Shown here: positions 6,734 to 14,736 of the stretch, piece by piece | Layout: every line of letters starts with the position of its first letter | Position numbering within the stretch: position 1 is the first letter of the stretch | Assembly (NCBI GenBank): GCA_021160355.1 | Contig: JAGHCS010000189.1 | Coordinates: forward strand, 1-24,761 | Length of the DNA: 24,761 bases | Reading direction: 5' to 3' | Source of the DNA: Candidatus Cloacimonadota bacterium | GTDB lineage: Bacteria; Cloacimonadota; Cloacimonadia; JGIOTU-2 | Position numbers and translations under genes: made by a program | The notes under the pieces: generated by a model | Told to the model about the DNA's origin: nothing | What the model saw: the letters and a program-made list of their open reading frames with translations, nothing else | Database searches by the model: none

Positions 6734-7526
6734 ATGAAAGCCATCTGCTCTGTCATTGATGTAGGAACAAATTCGATCTAACTACTCGTTGCTGAAAAAG
6801 CAGGAAATTCCCGGAAAATCCTTCATCGTGATGCACAAATGTCTTCACTTGGAAAAGGAATGAAGAATGGTATACTCACCGATGAAAGCATTGAGGGAGC
6901 AATATTAATTCTTGATGATTTTATCCGTACATCACAACAATATCATTCAGAAAATATTATCATAACCGGCACTTCTGCTTCGCGAGAAGCGAAAAACATT
7001 TCACAGATTTCAAACTGGCTTCTGAACGAGCATGAGCTGAAGTATCATAACTGAATTTATGATCGTGGAGAAAAACACCTTGGGATTTTCAACCAGCTTG
7101 AAAATGGGAATCCGAAGACTGAATAATCTTTTTGATACTGATAAAGAAAAGTATGCTTTTTGCCTGGATGTATTATCACATTCACATATTAATGAGCATA
7201 TCCCTTATTCATCTGAGGTTGTAGGTGTCGGAGGAACAGTAACAAATCTTGTTGCAGTAAAACAAGGATTGAAGGAATGGATCTCGGAAAAAGTGCACAA
7301 ACAGATACTTACTTTAAGAGATGTTTTATATTTCAAAGATGTATGGAAAAAATTGTCTTATGAAGAAATAGAAAAACTCATTCCCTTTGATTCTCACCGC
7401 TCGGATGTATTATTATCGGGCACGATCCTTCTCGAGAGTATATTTTCTTATCTCAATATCGAGAAGATATTTGTGAGTGATTATGGGTTGCAGTTTGGTA
7501 TTTTACAGGAAGCTGATAAATTTTGA
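6734..7526 (+). pseudogene. Decayed Ppx/GppA-type exopolyphosphatase/pppGpp phosphohydrolase gene
   Basis: Reading from ATG 6734 gives MKAICSVIDVGTNSI, the phosphate-binding opening of the sugar-kinase/Hsp70-fold Ppx/GppA family. A TAA at 6779-6781 then falls where the family usually has Lys or Arg; one substitution from AAA would explain it. The same frame continues with LLVAEKAG, SLGKGM and IIITGTSASREA up to a TGA at 7052. From about 7045 a second frame, shifted by one base, encodes TEFMIVEKN, VGVGGTVTNL, VLLSGTILLE and SDYGLQFGIL, the family's C-terminal half. Between the two pieces the SGEEEA and DIGGGS motifs, roughly 40 residues, are missing. So there are two independent lesions: a nonsense codon and an internal deletion with frameshift. 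A product with activity is not expected. The 3' piece alone (7059-7526) could be translated but lacks the catalytic centre. Confidence 0.88.
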
Positions 7527-7534
7527 TAACGTAG

Positions 7535-7555
7535 AGTCAACTGCCCCAATTGACT
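7535..7555. repeat. Small hairpin between convergent genes
   Basis: AGTCAA and TTGACT form a 6-bp stem around a nine-base loop, between the 3' ends of the Ppx/GppA remnant and the zinc-ribbon gene. No T-run follows on either strand, so a role as intrinsic terminator is doubtful. Confidence 0.25.
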
Positions 7556-7620
7556 GATTAGAAACCATAAATTCTGCGGGATAAAATCGTTTCTTAATAA
7601 AACTTCAATTAATATTATTG

Positions 7621-7827
7621 CTAATTCGTAAAGAAATCAAAAATATTGATCAGAGAACTTGTTGTCGCTTTATAAATCTCAGTATATTTACAACGCGTGC
7701 AGGTCACAGTAGTAAATTTCTTGCACTGCACATTGAACAATTTTGTGAAAGTTCCGCCAGTTGCCTGGAATTGATCGGTCTCATACTCAGTATTTTTACA
7801 CTTCGGACATACCCATTTGCTTTGCAT
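7621..7827 (-). CDS. Small zinc-ribbon protein (DUF2082/zinc_ribbon_13-like)
   Basis: A 68-residue protein with two CxxC knuckles: CPKC near residues 7-10 and CTRC near 43-46. The conserved-looking stretches between and after them are EYETDQFQATGG, FTTVTC and YTEIYK. This is the arrangement of a family described as nucleic-acid-binding Zn-ribbon proteins, with no experimental role known to me. ATG at 7827 follows AAGGAG by five bases; the GTG at 7833 overlaps that ribosome binding site and is rejected. The gene is downstream of the ribosomal cluster on the same strand, but separated from it by two hairpins. A TTGACT (7871-7866) suggests its own promoter, although the fit of a -10 is poor. It converges with the Ppx/GppA remnant. 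Confidence 0.8.
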   Translation of the reverse strand: MQSKWVCPKCKNTEYETDQFQATGGTFTKLFNVQCKKFTTVTCTRCKYTEIYKATTSSLINIFDFFTN

Positions 7828-7878
7828 CGTCACTCCTTATAATTTATTAACTTTGAATAATTTTTAGTCAATAGCAAA

Positions 7879-7910
7879 CAGCCCAGGCAGAGGGGAGGCC
7901 ACCTGGGCTG
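7879..7910 (-). terminator. Strong hairpin after the ribosomal cluster
   Basis: CAGCCCAGG and CCTGGGCTG form a perfect 9-bp GC-rich stem with a 14-base loop, about 65 bp after the rplQ stop. On the minus strand the stem is followed by TTTGCTATT, a poor U-tract, so it may end transcription inefficiently or act as a 3' end-stabilising structure. Confidence 0.55.
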
Positions 7911-7920
7911 AGGAGGTCTT

Positions 7921-7944
7921 TAAAGCGATATAGCTACCGCTTTA
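7921..7944 (-). terminator. Second hairpin after rplQ
   Basis: TAAAGCG and CGCTTTA form a 7-bp stem around a ten-base loop, about 29 bp after the rplQ stop. No clear T-run follows. It is in tandem with the stronger GC-rich hairpin that comes next. Confidence 0.4.
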
Positions 7945-7972
7945 GGGGGAAAACTTTACGTAAAATTAATCA

Positions 7973-8722
7973 TTAAGATTTTTCTTTGTCAACAACTTCT
8001 TCAGATTTTTCTTCTTTTACAGGTTCAGCTTCCTTTGTAGATTCAATTTTCTCTTCTTCTTGAGGTTTTTCTTCTACAATTTCTTCTTCTTTTACCGGAG
8101 GAATTTCTTCTGCAACTTCCTCATTTAAAGCTTCTTCCACTTCTTCTTTCGCTTCTTCAAGATCTTCATGTTTCTCTTTAATCTCAGGTTCAACAGTTTC
8201 TGGAATTTTTTCTTCTTCAGCTTCCGGTTCTGCAATAACTTCTTCTACTACTTCTTTAACTTCTTCTTTTTTCTCAGGTTTCGCTTTTGGCTTCTCTACT
8301 TTTTTCTTATCGACAGGAGGTTTCTTTGCTGTTTTTGATTTTGTCTTTTTCTTCTCAGCGATCTCTTCTCCCACAAATTCAACAATAGCTGTGGGAGCTG
8401 CGTCACCAACACGAAAACCGGTTTTAATTACTCGAGTATAGCCGCCGTTTCTGCTTTTATATTGTGGAGCAATTTCATCAAAAAGTTTTTTTATCAAGTC
8501 TCTGTCTTTTAAAATTTTATATGCCTGTCTACGTGAATGAACTGTATCTTTTTTTCCATAAGTGATCAATTTCTCTGCAAGACGTCCGGTTTCTTTTGCC
8601 CGACGAAATGTGGTTTCAATCCTCTCATTCAACAACAGCGCTTTCACGAGATTATTCAAAAGAGCTTTTTTAGGGCCTAATAGTCTGCCAAATGATGTTG
8701 TACCTTTTCTGTGATGTCTCAT
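7973..8722 (-). CDS. rplQ: 50S ribosomal protein L17 with long charged C-terminal tail
   Basis: Residues 1-120 are a normal L17: MRHHRKGTTSFGRLLGPKKA, LVKALLLNERIETT and GFRVGDAAPTAIVEFVG. L17 lies near the peptide exit tunnel of the large subunit. The chain then continues to residue 249, about twice the usual length. Residues 124-152 are Lys-rich (KKKTKSK, DKKKVEKPK), and 153-249 are dominated by glutamate (41 of 97 residues) mixed with Val, Lys, Pro and Ala, so probably disordered or partly helical. The tail is a continuous frame ending in a single stop, not a readthrough artefact. Its coding strand is purine-rich with many GAA/GAG codons, a composition prone to slippage. The start overlaps the rpoA stop as ATGA. 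It is last in the cluster. Confidence 0.95.
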   Translation of the reverse strand: MRHHRKGTTSFGRLLGPKKALLNNLVKALLLNERIETTFRRAKETGRLAEKLITYGKKDTVHSRRQAYKILKDRDLIKKLFDEIAPQYKSRNGGYTRVIKTGFRVGDAAPTAIVEFVGEEIAEKKKTKSKTAKKPPVDKKKVEKPKAKPEKKEEVKEVVEEVIAEPEAEEEKIPETVEPEIKEKHEDLEEAKEEVEEALNEEVAEEIPPVKEEEIVEEKPQEEEKIESTKEAEPVKEEKSEEVVDKEKS

Positions 8723-9729
8723 TTTTGTTCCTCAATTTTTTTGAGAGTTTCAAGTTGGTAATCTATTTTTTCAATATCCATTCCAAGTTTCAATCCGTAG
8801 CGGTCAAGGACGGTTTTGACTTCATCAAGAGATTTTTTACCGAAATTCCGTAAGCGGAGAAGCTGGTTCTCTGATTTTGCAACCAGTTCCTTTACGAATG
8901 CAATCTTGGAAGCAGCAAGACAATTGCTGCATCGGACACTCAATTCAAGTTCACTAACCTTCATTTTCATAAGTTTTTGAAGGTTTTTCAGTTCAGGATC
9001 GATCTTTTCTCTCTTGATATATTTTGGCTCTTCTTCAAATTGAATAATTGCCTGGAAACAGTCTTTTAATATCTTTGCTGAAAGACTCAGTGCCTCTTCC
9101 GGTACAATACTTCCATCTGTCCACATCTCGAGGATAATTTTATCATAATCTATCTTCTCATCAACTCGCTCTCTACCGATATTAAAATTAACCTTTCGTA
9201 TCGGGGAATAGATAGAATCAATGGGAATGACCCCTATCTGTGTTTCTGAAGTATCGTGCTCATTTTCCCGAACATATCCGATACCGTTATTAGCCCAGAG
9301 TTCCATATGAAATTCAACATCATCGACCAATTCTAGGAGATACAGATCTTTATTAATGATCTCAACATTCTTGGGTACAGTGATCTGTCCCGCAGTAATC
9401 TTACCGGGTCCTTTTACATTAAGTTCAAGCTTTTCTTCTTTATTGCTGCTGATCTTCAGTACAAGATTTTTTAGATTGAGAATAAGTTCGATATAGTCCT
9501 CACGCGAACCAGGAATCGCAGCATATTGATGCTGAAGCCCATGCACCTTCACAAAACGGACTGCTCCACCTTGTATTGAAGATAAAAGCACTCGACGGAA
9601 AGAATTCGCTATCGTTGTGCCAAATCCCTGTTCGAATGGACCGATAGTGAATTTACCATACGTATCAGAGTAGGACTTTTCATCCTTCTTAATATATGTA
9701 GGCAGTTGGATTGGTTCTAAATCAACCAT
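8719..9729 (-). CDS. rpoA: DNA-directed RNA polymerase subunit alpha
   Basis: A 336-residue alpha subunit. The N-terminal domain (assembly and dimerisation) shows FTIGPFEQGFGTTIANSFRR and VLLSSIQGGAV. The C-terminal domain (about 255-325), which contacts UP elements and activators, shows VRCSNCLAASK and LRNFGKKSLDEVK; Arg, Asn and the GKKS helix used for DNA contact are all kept. The domains are joined by a linker with PKYIKREKID. ATG at 9729 follows AGGAGTAACAC. The end reads CAAAAATGA and provides the start of rplQ. The position between rpsD and rplQ is the classic alpha-operon order. In other bacteria this operon is controlled by S4; no S4 target is recognised here. Confidence 0.97.
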   Translation of the reverse strand: MVDLEPIQLPTYIKKDEKSYSDTYGKFTIGPFEQGFGTTIANSFRRVLLSSIQGGAVRFVKVHGLQHQYAAIPGSREDYIELILNLKNLVLKISSNKEEKLELNVKGPGKITAGQITVPKNVEIINKDLYLLELVDDVEFHMELWANNGIGYVRENEHDTSETQIGVIPIDSIYSPIRKVNFNIGRERVDEKIDYDKIILEMWTDGSIVPEEALSLSAKILKDCFQAIIQFEEEPKYIKREKIDPELKNLQKLMKMKVSELELSVRCSNCLAASKIAFVKELVAKSENQLLRLRNFGKKSLDEVKTVLDRYGLKLGMDIEKIDYQLETLKKIEEQK

Positions 9730-9745
9730 GTGTTACTCCTATTTT

Positions 9746-10375
9746 TTATTTAGAGTAGAATTCAACAATTAATCTATGATCAATATCCTGAGGTAGCTGG
9801 TCAGCTGCTGGAAGTGCTTTCACATAACCAGAAAACTCTTCAGGATGAACTTCAAGCCAATTGAACTGGTCAAGTGACTTGTGTGCTTGCATAGCTTCGT
9901 GGATATTGGGTATTTGTCTGCTTTTACTTTTGATTTCGATCTTCTGCCCGGGTGCTACGAGGAATGAAGGAATATCAACTTTCTTACCATCAACGAGCAC
10001 ATGTCCATGATTCACAAGCTGACGAGCAGCATTTCGTGAGGTCGCATACCCCATTCTGTAGATAGTATTATCTAAACGAATTTCGAGAAGTCTCAAAAGA
10101 TTTTCGCCGGTAACACCCTTCATTTTAGATGCTTTCTTGAAATAGTTTTTAAACTGTTTTTCAAGAAGACCATAGGTTCTCTTAGCTTTTTGTTTTTCGC
10201 GAAGATGAACCGCATAGTCACTTAACTTTGCACGATATCTTCTTTTGGTCTCTCCGGGAGGAGTATTTCTGCGTTCAATGCTGCACTTTTGAGTGTAACA
10301 ACGTGCACCTTTTAAAAAGAGTTTAACGCCTTCTCTTCTACATAATTTACATTTTGAGCCTAAAAATCTAGCCAT
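9746..10375 (-). CDS. rpsD: 30S ribosomal protein S4 (zinc-binding form)
   Basis: A 209-residue S4, a primary 16S rRNA binder of the 30S body. The start MARFLGSKC at 10375 follows AAGGATTCAG; the frame extends 14 codons upstream but without S4 sequence. Cys9, Cys12, Cys26 and Cys31 form a CxxC...CxxxxC cluster, the zinc-containing type lost in many lineages. The S4 RNA-binding domain is visible as RLDNTIYRMGYATSRNAARQ followed by VNHGHVLVDGKKVDIPS. The C terminus DHRLIVEFYSK is complete. Confidence 0.97.
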   Translation of the reverse strand: MARFLGSKCKLCRREGVKLFLKGARCYTQKCSIERRNTPPGETKRRYRAKLSDYAVHLREKQKAKRTYGLLEKQFKNYFKKASKMKGVTGENLLRLLEIRLDNTIYRMGYATSRNAARQLVNHGHVLVDGKKVDIPSFLVAPGQKIEIKSKSRQIPNIHEAMQAHKSLDQFNWLEVHPEEFSGYVKALPAADQLPQDIDHRLIVEFYSK

Positions 10376-10386
10376 TCTGAATCCTT

Positions 10387-10788
10387 TTATATTCTTCTTC
10401 GTTTGGGTGGACGACAACCATTATGAGGAATGGGAGTTGTATCAAGAATTGACAATACATTCAAACCTTCGCCCTGAAGTGAACGAACTGCAGAATCTCT
10501 TCCGGAACCTGGTCCACTCACCCTCACATGAATATTTCTCAAACCCATGTTCAATACTTTGGATGCGATATCTTTTGCGGTCTGTTGAGCTGCATAGGAA
10601 GTACTCTTCTTTGAATTCTTGAAGCCGTTTTTTCCACAGCTTGACCAAGCGATCACATTACCTTTTTTATCAGTTATTGTGATAATAGTATTATTAAAAG
10701 TTGCCTGAATATGGGCTACGCCATCTGTTTCTTGAAGGCGGACTTTCTTTTTTCTTACTGTTTTTTTCTGTGTACTTTTTACTGCCAT
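10387..10788 (-). CDS. rpsK: 30S ribosomal protein S11
   Basis: A 133-residue S11, on the platform of the 30S subunit near the mRNA exit. The start MAVKSTQKK at 10788 follows AGGAGTACAG. The frame continues 41 codons further, but that stretch is the end of rpsM in another phase. Conserved blocks are HIQATFNNTIITITD, SYAAQQTAKD, VRVSGPGSGRDSAVR and the terminal PIPHNGCRPPKRRRI. The lysine-rich N-terminal 18 residues are typical. Gaps of 11 bp separate it from rpsM and rpsD. Confidence 0.97.
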   Translation of the reverse strand: MAVKSTQKKTVRKKKVRLQETDGVAHIQATFNNTIITITDKKGNVIAWSSCGKNGFKNSKKSTSYAAQQTAKDIASKVLNMGLRNIHVRVSGPGSGRDSAVRSLQGEGLNVLSILDTTPIPHNGCRPPKRRRI

Positions 10789-10799
10789 CTGTACTCCTG

Positions 10800-11165
10800 T
10801 TATTTCCTGCCGACTCGGCTGCTTCGTGGTCCCTTTCGTGTACGGGCATTTGAATGTGTGCTTTGTCCGCGAACAGGAAGACCAATACGATGACGCAAAC
10901 CACGATAGCAACCAATCTCCATGAGACGCTTGATATTCATGGTTCTTTCTTTACGCAGATCACCTTCGATCACATAACCATCTCTGATGATATCACGCAA
11001 TTTAATGATTTCCTGGTCAGTAAGATCTTTTACTTTTGTATTATTATCGACACCGGCTTTATCCAGTATCACATTCGAGGTTGAGCGACCTATACCAAAA
11101 ATATACGTCAAGCCAATCTCAATTCGCTTTTCATTTGGTAAATCAACACCTGCTATTCTTGCCAA
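10800..11165 (-). CDS. rpsM: 30S ribosomal protein S13
   Basis: A 121-residue S13 of the 30S head, which contacts the P-site tRNA through its C-terminal tail and bridges to L5 in the large subunit. MARIAGVDLPNEKRIEIGLT, the helix-two-turn-helix IFGIGRST, GCYRGLRHRIGLPVRGQ and THSNARTRKG are all present. The final residues RSSRVGRK are basic as expected. It starts 12 bp after rpmJ. Confidence 0.97.
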   Translation of the reverse strand: MARIAGVDLPNEKRIEIGLTYIFGIGRSTSNVILDKAGVDNNTKVKDLTDQEIIKLRDIIRDGYVIEGDLRKERTMNIKRLMEIGCYRGLRHRIGLPVRGQSTHSNARTRKGPRSSRVGRK

Positions 11166-11177
11166 AGTGCCTCCTAA

Positions 11178-11294
11178 TTAGCCTTGTCTCTGTTTATGTT
11201 TTGGATTTGATGAACAAATTACATATATGCGCCCTTTGCGCTTTACAATCTTACAATCTTTACAAAGTTTCTTAACTGATGCTCGAACTTTCAT
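11178..11294 (-). CDS. rpmJ: 50S ribosomal protein L36 (zinc form)
   Basis: A 38-residue protein found by reading between infA and rpsM. It begins MKVRASVKKLCKDCKIVKRK and ends NPKHKQRQG. Cys11, Cys14, Cys27 and His32 make the zinc knuckle of the C+ form; forms without these ligands exist in other bacteria. AAGGA lies about nine bases before the ATG. Its place between infA and rpsM is the standard one. Confidence 0.96.
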   Translation of the reverse strand: MKVRASVKKLCKDCKIVKRKGRIYVICSSNPKHKQRQG

Positions 11295-11311
11295 AAAAAA
11301 AATCCTTTTAT

Positions 11312-11530
11312 TTATTTATAACGATAAACGATTCGTCCCTTGTTCAGGTCATAAGGAGAGAGTTCCATTTTCACCTTATCACCCACAAGAATGCGGATAT
11401 AATGCATTCTCATCTTACCGGAAATATGGGCATGAACTTTATGCCCGTTCTCCAGTTCCACGATAAATTTCGTGCCGGGAAGCGCTTCAACGACCGTTCC
11501 GTCAACTTCTATAAGGCCGTCTTTAGCCAT
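11312..11530 (-). CDS. infA: Translation initiation factor IF-1
   Basis: A 72-residue single OB-fold protein that sits in the ribosomal A site during initiation. MAKDGLIEVDGTVVEALPG, FIVELENGHKVHAHISGKM and RILVGDKVKMELSPYDLNKG cover the complete family length, and the protein ends GRIVYRYK. Its ATG shares one base with the stop of map (TAATG), and the ribosome binding site AAGGAG lies within the map coding end. Confidence 0.97.
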   Translation of the reverse strand: MAKDGLIEVDGTVVEALPGTKFIVELENGHKVHAHISGKMRMHYIRILVGDKVKMELSPYDLNKGRIVYRYK

Positions 11531-12297
11531 TATGAACTCCTTGTTTTCGTTAAAATCTCTGGTTCACTTTCTGTGATAAGAACGGTGTTTTCGAAATGCG
11601 CAGATGATGAACCATCCATCGTGTAATACACCCATTCTTTTTCTACAGCTTTCGATGTTCCAATATTGAACATCGGCTCAATTGATATGGTCATGCCCGG
11701 TTTGAGCATAGGTCCTGTTCCTTTTTTACCGACATTTGGTATTATCGGATCTTCATGCAACATTCGTCCTATACCGTGTCCTGTGAGCCATTCTGCAACA
11801 TGTATGCCATTATCCATCGCAGTTTTTTCAATTGCTGCAGAAATATCTCCGACCCTATTGCCGGGCGTGCACTGTGCAATGGCATTTTCAAGAGCTTTCT
11901 TTGTACAATCAAGAAGAAACTGAACTTCTTTTGATACAGTACCAACTGCAAAAGTCCGGGCTCCGTCACCGCAGAATCCATTCAATTTGACACCCACATC
12001 TATACCGATTATATCACCATTTTGTAATATCTTATCCTTGGTCGAATACCCATGAACGATCTCACTGTTTATTGAAGAACAGATCGAATATTCATAGGGA
12101 TCAAGATCATCCATTTCATAACCCTTGAAAGCAGATTCTGCATTATGCGCACGAATAATCGCTTCTGCTCTGTCATTCAGATCATAGGCATTCACGCCAG
12201 GTTTGATCATATCATGCAGTTCATCAAGTATGAGGGCAACAAGCGCATTGCTCTGCCTCATGAGTTTGATTTCCCGGGCATTCTTTATCGTGATCAT
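11530..12297 (-). CDS. map: Type I methionine aminopeptidase
   Basis: A 255-residue enzyme that removes the initiator methionine from nascent proteins. The dinuclear metal ligands are all visible: Asp in IGIDVG, Asp in CGDGART, His in TGHGIGRMLHEDP, Glu in ISIEPMF and Glu in AHFENTVLIT. The substrate His is in IVHGYS. No N-terminal zinc-finger extension is present, so it is the simple bacterial type Ia form. It begins two bases after the adk stop and shares a base with infA. The association with secY, adk and infA is common and gives coordinated supply with ribosome synthesis. Confidence 0.96.
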   Translation of the reverse strand: MITIKNAREIKLMRQSNALVALILDELHDMIKPGVNAYDLNDRAEAIIRAHNAESAFKGYEMDDLDPYEYSICSSINSEIVHGYSTKDKILQNGDIIGIDVGVKLNGFCGDGARTFAVGTVSKEVQFLLDCTKKALENAIAQCTPGNRVGDISAAIEKTAMDNGIHVAEWLTGHGIGRMLHEDPIIPNVGKKGTGPMLKPGMTISIEPMFNIGTSKAVEKEWVYYTMDGSSSAHFENTVLITESEPEILTKTRSS

Positions 12298-12299
12298 AC

Positions 12300-12971
12300 T
12301 TATTCGAGAATTTTGGCGATCTGCCGAGATACTTCTTCAAGAGAGATCATGCCATTCACTTTGTGGAGAACATTCTTTCTAATAAAATAATCGATAAGAG
12401 GTCCCGCAGCATTATGAAAAACATTCAACCGATTCTTTATAGTCTCGACCTTATCATCATCACGAATCTCAAGTTCTGTTCCACAATTATCACAGAGAAA
12501 GGCAGTTCCAGCTTTTTTCTGAGGTACTTTATGAATCAGATTATATATACTTTTACAGTTCGGGCAATAGCGTCTATTTGACAATCGCTTTATAACCTCA
12601 TCATCTGGAATATCTATAAGAATCGCACTGACTTTTGCATTTGAGGAAACATAATCCATTTGAAAAAACATCTCCGCCTGATCAACATTTCTGGGGAAAC
12701 CATCAAACAAAGCTCCATGAGTACAATCCTTATGCTGTACTCTCTCTTTCAACATATCGAAGACAAGATCATCAGGAACGAGGTCGCCTTTGTGCATGAA
12801 CTTATCAGCTTCAATGCCAAGAGGTGTACCTTTATCGATGTGCTCACGCAGGATTTCACCGGTAGAGATATGAGGAATATGAAATCTCTCTTTGATAAAT
12901 TCTGCTTGGGTACCCTTCCCTGCTCCGGGAGGACCTAATAACACAACTATGCGTTTTTTCGTGTCGATCAC
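12300..12971 (-). CDS. adk: Adenylate kinase (long, zinc-LID form)
   Basis: A 223-residue kinase interconverting ATP, ADP and AMP. The P-loop GPPGAGKGTQ (residues 13-22), the AMP-binding STGEILR and DGFPRN, and the long LID domain are present. The LID carries CPNC and CDNC, a four-cysteine zinc site, instead of the hydrogen-bond network seen in Gram-negative model species. The start is GTG at 12971, whose GTGA overlaps the TGA of secY. No ATG lies ahead of the P-loop, so the GTG start is required by the sequence. It lies two bases before map. Confidence 0.96.
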   Translation of the reverse strand: MIDTKKRIVVLLGPPGAGKGTQAEFIKERFHIPHISTGEILREHIDKGTPLGIEADKFMHKGDLVPDDLVFDMLKERVQHKDCTHGALFDGFPRNVDQAEMFFQMDYVSSNAKVSAILIDIPDDEVIKRLSNRRYCPNCKSIYNLIHKVPQKKAGTAFLCDNCGTELEIRDDDKVETIKNRLNVFHNAAGPLIDYFIRKNVLHKVNGMISLEEVSRQIAKILE

Positions 12972-14281
12972 CTTGATCTGCCCCGCAATTTGCCTTTTTT
13001 CATAAAGCCGTCATAATGACGCATAACAAGGTGAGATTCTATCTGCTTCAACGTATCGAGCGCTACACCGACAATAATGATCAAGCCGGTACCTCCAAAA
13101 TAGAATGGAAGTCTGGCGTATTTAATAAGGAACGTCGGTATAACTGCGATGAATGCAAAGAAAATTGCACCGGGTAGGGTGATACGGACAATCACACTGT
13201 TTATATATTCGGCAGTTCTCTTTCCGGGTTTTCTTCCGGGAATAAAGCCGCCATATTTTTTCATATTTTCTGCGATCTCTGTAGGATTAAGCACAATAGC
13301 AGTATAGAAATAGGCAAAGAAAACGATCATGATCACATAAAGGGTCGTATGCAGAAAAGCTCCGGGAGAGAGCCAGCTCGAGAGTGTGTGCATGAAATCA
13401 CTATTCTTAAAAAAGGTCGTAATTGTTTGCGGGAACATGAGCACTGACTGCGCAAAAATAATCGGAATAACACCAGCAGAGTTCACCTTGAGTGGAATAT
13501 GAGTTGCCTGTCCGCCATAGATCTTCCTACCTATGACTCGCTTTGCATATTGCACGGGGATCTTTCTGGTCGCTTCTGTAATTAGAATAACTGCCGCAGT
13601 GATCAGAACCATAAATACGATTACTCCGATAGCAAGAATTATAGAAAGAGTACCTGTTGTAACCATCTTGAACATGTTTATAAACCCGTTCGGATATCGG
13701 GCTATAATACCTATGAAGATGATAAGAGAAATACCGTTGCCAATACCTCTTTCCGTGATCTGTTCACCAAGCCACATTATAAGTATCGTACCGGTTACAA
13801 GTGTGAGTACGGTTATGAATTTGAACATCAAACCTGGGAAAGGAACAGCTGCCGCACCGGAGGGAGCTGTGATACTCTCAAGGAAAGTGGTTATCCAAAA
13901 TGCATTGAAGATACCGATAACGAGTGTACCGTAACGAGTATACTGGGTAATTTTTTTCTGCCCTTCGGGTCCTTCTTTTTTGAGTTTTTCAAAATAAGGA
14001 ATTACTCCGCCGAGAAGCTGCATCACAATAGAGGCAGTAATATACGGCATGATACCAAGTGCAAAGATGGTTGCCTTGCTCAGGTTTCCACCCACAAAGA
14101 GATCGATCATACCGAATATGGTATTGCCCTGTGTCGCAAAAAATTCTCCAAGTGCTGCAGTATTTATCCCAGGAGTGGGAATATGGCTTCCTAAGCGATA
14201 TACAATAAGAATTCCAAGAGTAAAGAGAACTTTCTTCTTGAGTTCGGGTACTTTAAAGACGTTAAATAGTGATTTTAGCAC
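12968..14281 (-). CDS. secY: Protein translocase subunit SecY
   Basis: A 437-residue channel protein with ten expected membrane helices. KVPELKKKVLFTLGIL begins helix 1, SHIPTPGIN the plug side, and FALGIMPYITASIVMQLL helix 2b/3. The cytoplasmic loop with KKEGPEGQKKITQYTRY and the C5-loop motif GGFIPGRKPGKRTAEYI are typical. It threads secreted proteins such as the signal-peptide-bearing products encoded elsewhere in this window. The start is GTG at 14281, sharing one base with the rplO TAG and preceded by AGAGG. The end overlaps adk by four bases. Confidence 0.97.
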   Translation of the reverse strand: MLKSLFNVFKVPELKKKVLFTLGILIVYRLGSHIPTPGINTAALGEFFATQGNTIFGMIDLFVGGNLSKATIFALGIMPYITASIVMQLLGGVIPYFEKLKKEGPEGQKKITQYTRYGTLVIGIFNAFWITTFLESITAPSGAAAVPFPGLMFKFITVLTLVTGTILIMWLGEQITERGIGNGISLIIFIGIIARYPNGFINMFKMVTTGTLSIILAIGVIVFMVLITAAVILITEATRKIPVQYAKRVIGRKIYGGQATHIPLKVNSAGVIPIIFAQSVLMFPQTITTFFKNSDFMHTLSSWLSPGAFLHTTLYVIMIVFFAYFYTAIVLNPTEIAENMKKYGGFIPGRKPGKRTAEYINSVIVRITLPGAIFFAFIAVIPTFLIKYARLPFYFGGTGLIIIVGVALDTLKQIESHLVMRHYDGFMKKGKLRGRSR

Positions 14282-14736
14282 TATACAACCTCTGCTTTTC
14301 CGCCAACTTTTTGGATAATTTCAAGTGCTGTTTTACTAAAACTGTTGGCTTTGATTACTTTCTTTTTATCAAATTTATTTTCCTTGTTTGCCAGAACTTT
14401 CACCATTTGAGTTTTGTGATTCTGAGTATCAATCAAACCATGTTTTTCCATGAGTTCGATATCAATAATACTTTCTTCTAGTTCTGCAAGTGCATTCAAG
14501 GAGATTATTCTATATTTCTTTGAAAATCTGCTATTATTAAAACCCTTAATAGGCAATCTGCGATGAATAGGCATTTGCCCGCCTTCAAACCAATTAGGAA
14601 TGCTGGCGCCGCTTCTGCATTTCTGCCCATTCATACCGTGACCGCTTGTTTTACCTTTTCCAGATCCGTCACCTTTGCCAAGACGGGATTTCTTCTTACG
14701 AGAATTCTGAGGAGGTTTGAGTTCATTCAATTTCAT
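14281..14736 (-). CDS. rplO: 50S ribosomal protein L15
   Basis: A 151-residue L15, a late-assembly protein of the large subunit. The glycine-rich basic N terminus RLGKGDGSGKGKTSGHGMNG is characteristic, followed by FEGGQMPIHRRLPIKGFNN. The C-terminal half ends VIKANSFSKTALEIIQKVGG, as expected. It overlaps rpmD by ATGA and secY by one base, so three genes are tightly coupled here. Confidence 0.96.
   Translation of the reverse strand: MKLNELKPPQNSRKKKSRLGKGDGSGKGKTSGHGMNGQKCRSGASIPNWFEGGQMPIHRRLPIKGFNNSRFSKKYRIISLNALAELEESIIDIELMEKHGLIDTQNHKTQMVKVLANKENKFDKKKVIKANSFSKTALEIIQKVGGKAEVV

Noticed and set aside
6839..7054. Independent 71-residue protein starting MSSLGKGM
   Set aside because: It is the middle part of the Ppx/GppA frame after the nonsense codon, not a separate gene.
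7059..7526. Independent 155-residue protein starting MIVEKN
   Set aside because: The sequence is the C-terminal half of Ppx/GppA, starting inside a conserved domain; treated as part of the pseudogene.
7973..8359. Tail of L17 as a frameshift or readthrough artefact
   Set aside because: The frame is continuous from the L17 core, has consistent charged composition and one clean stop; an artefact frame would not keep such biased composition.
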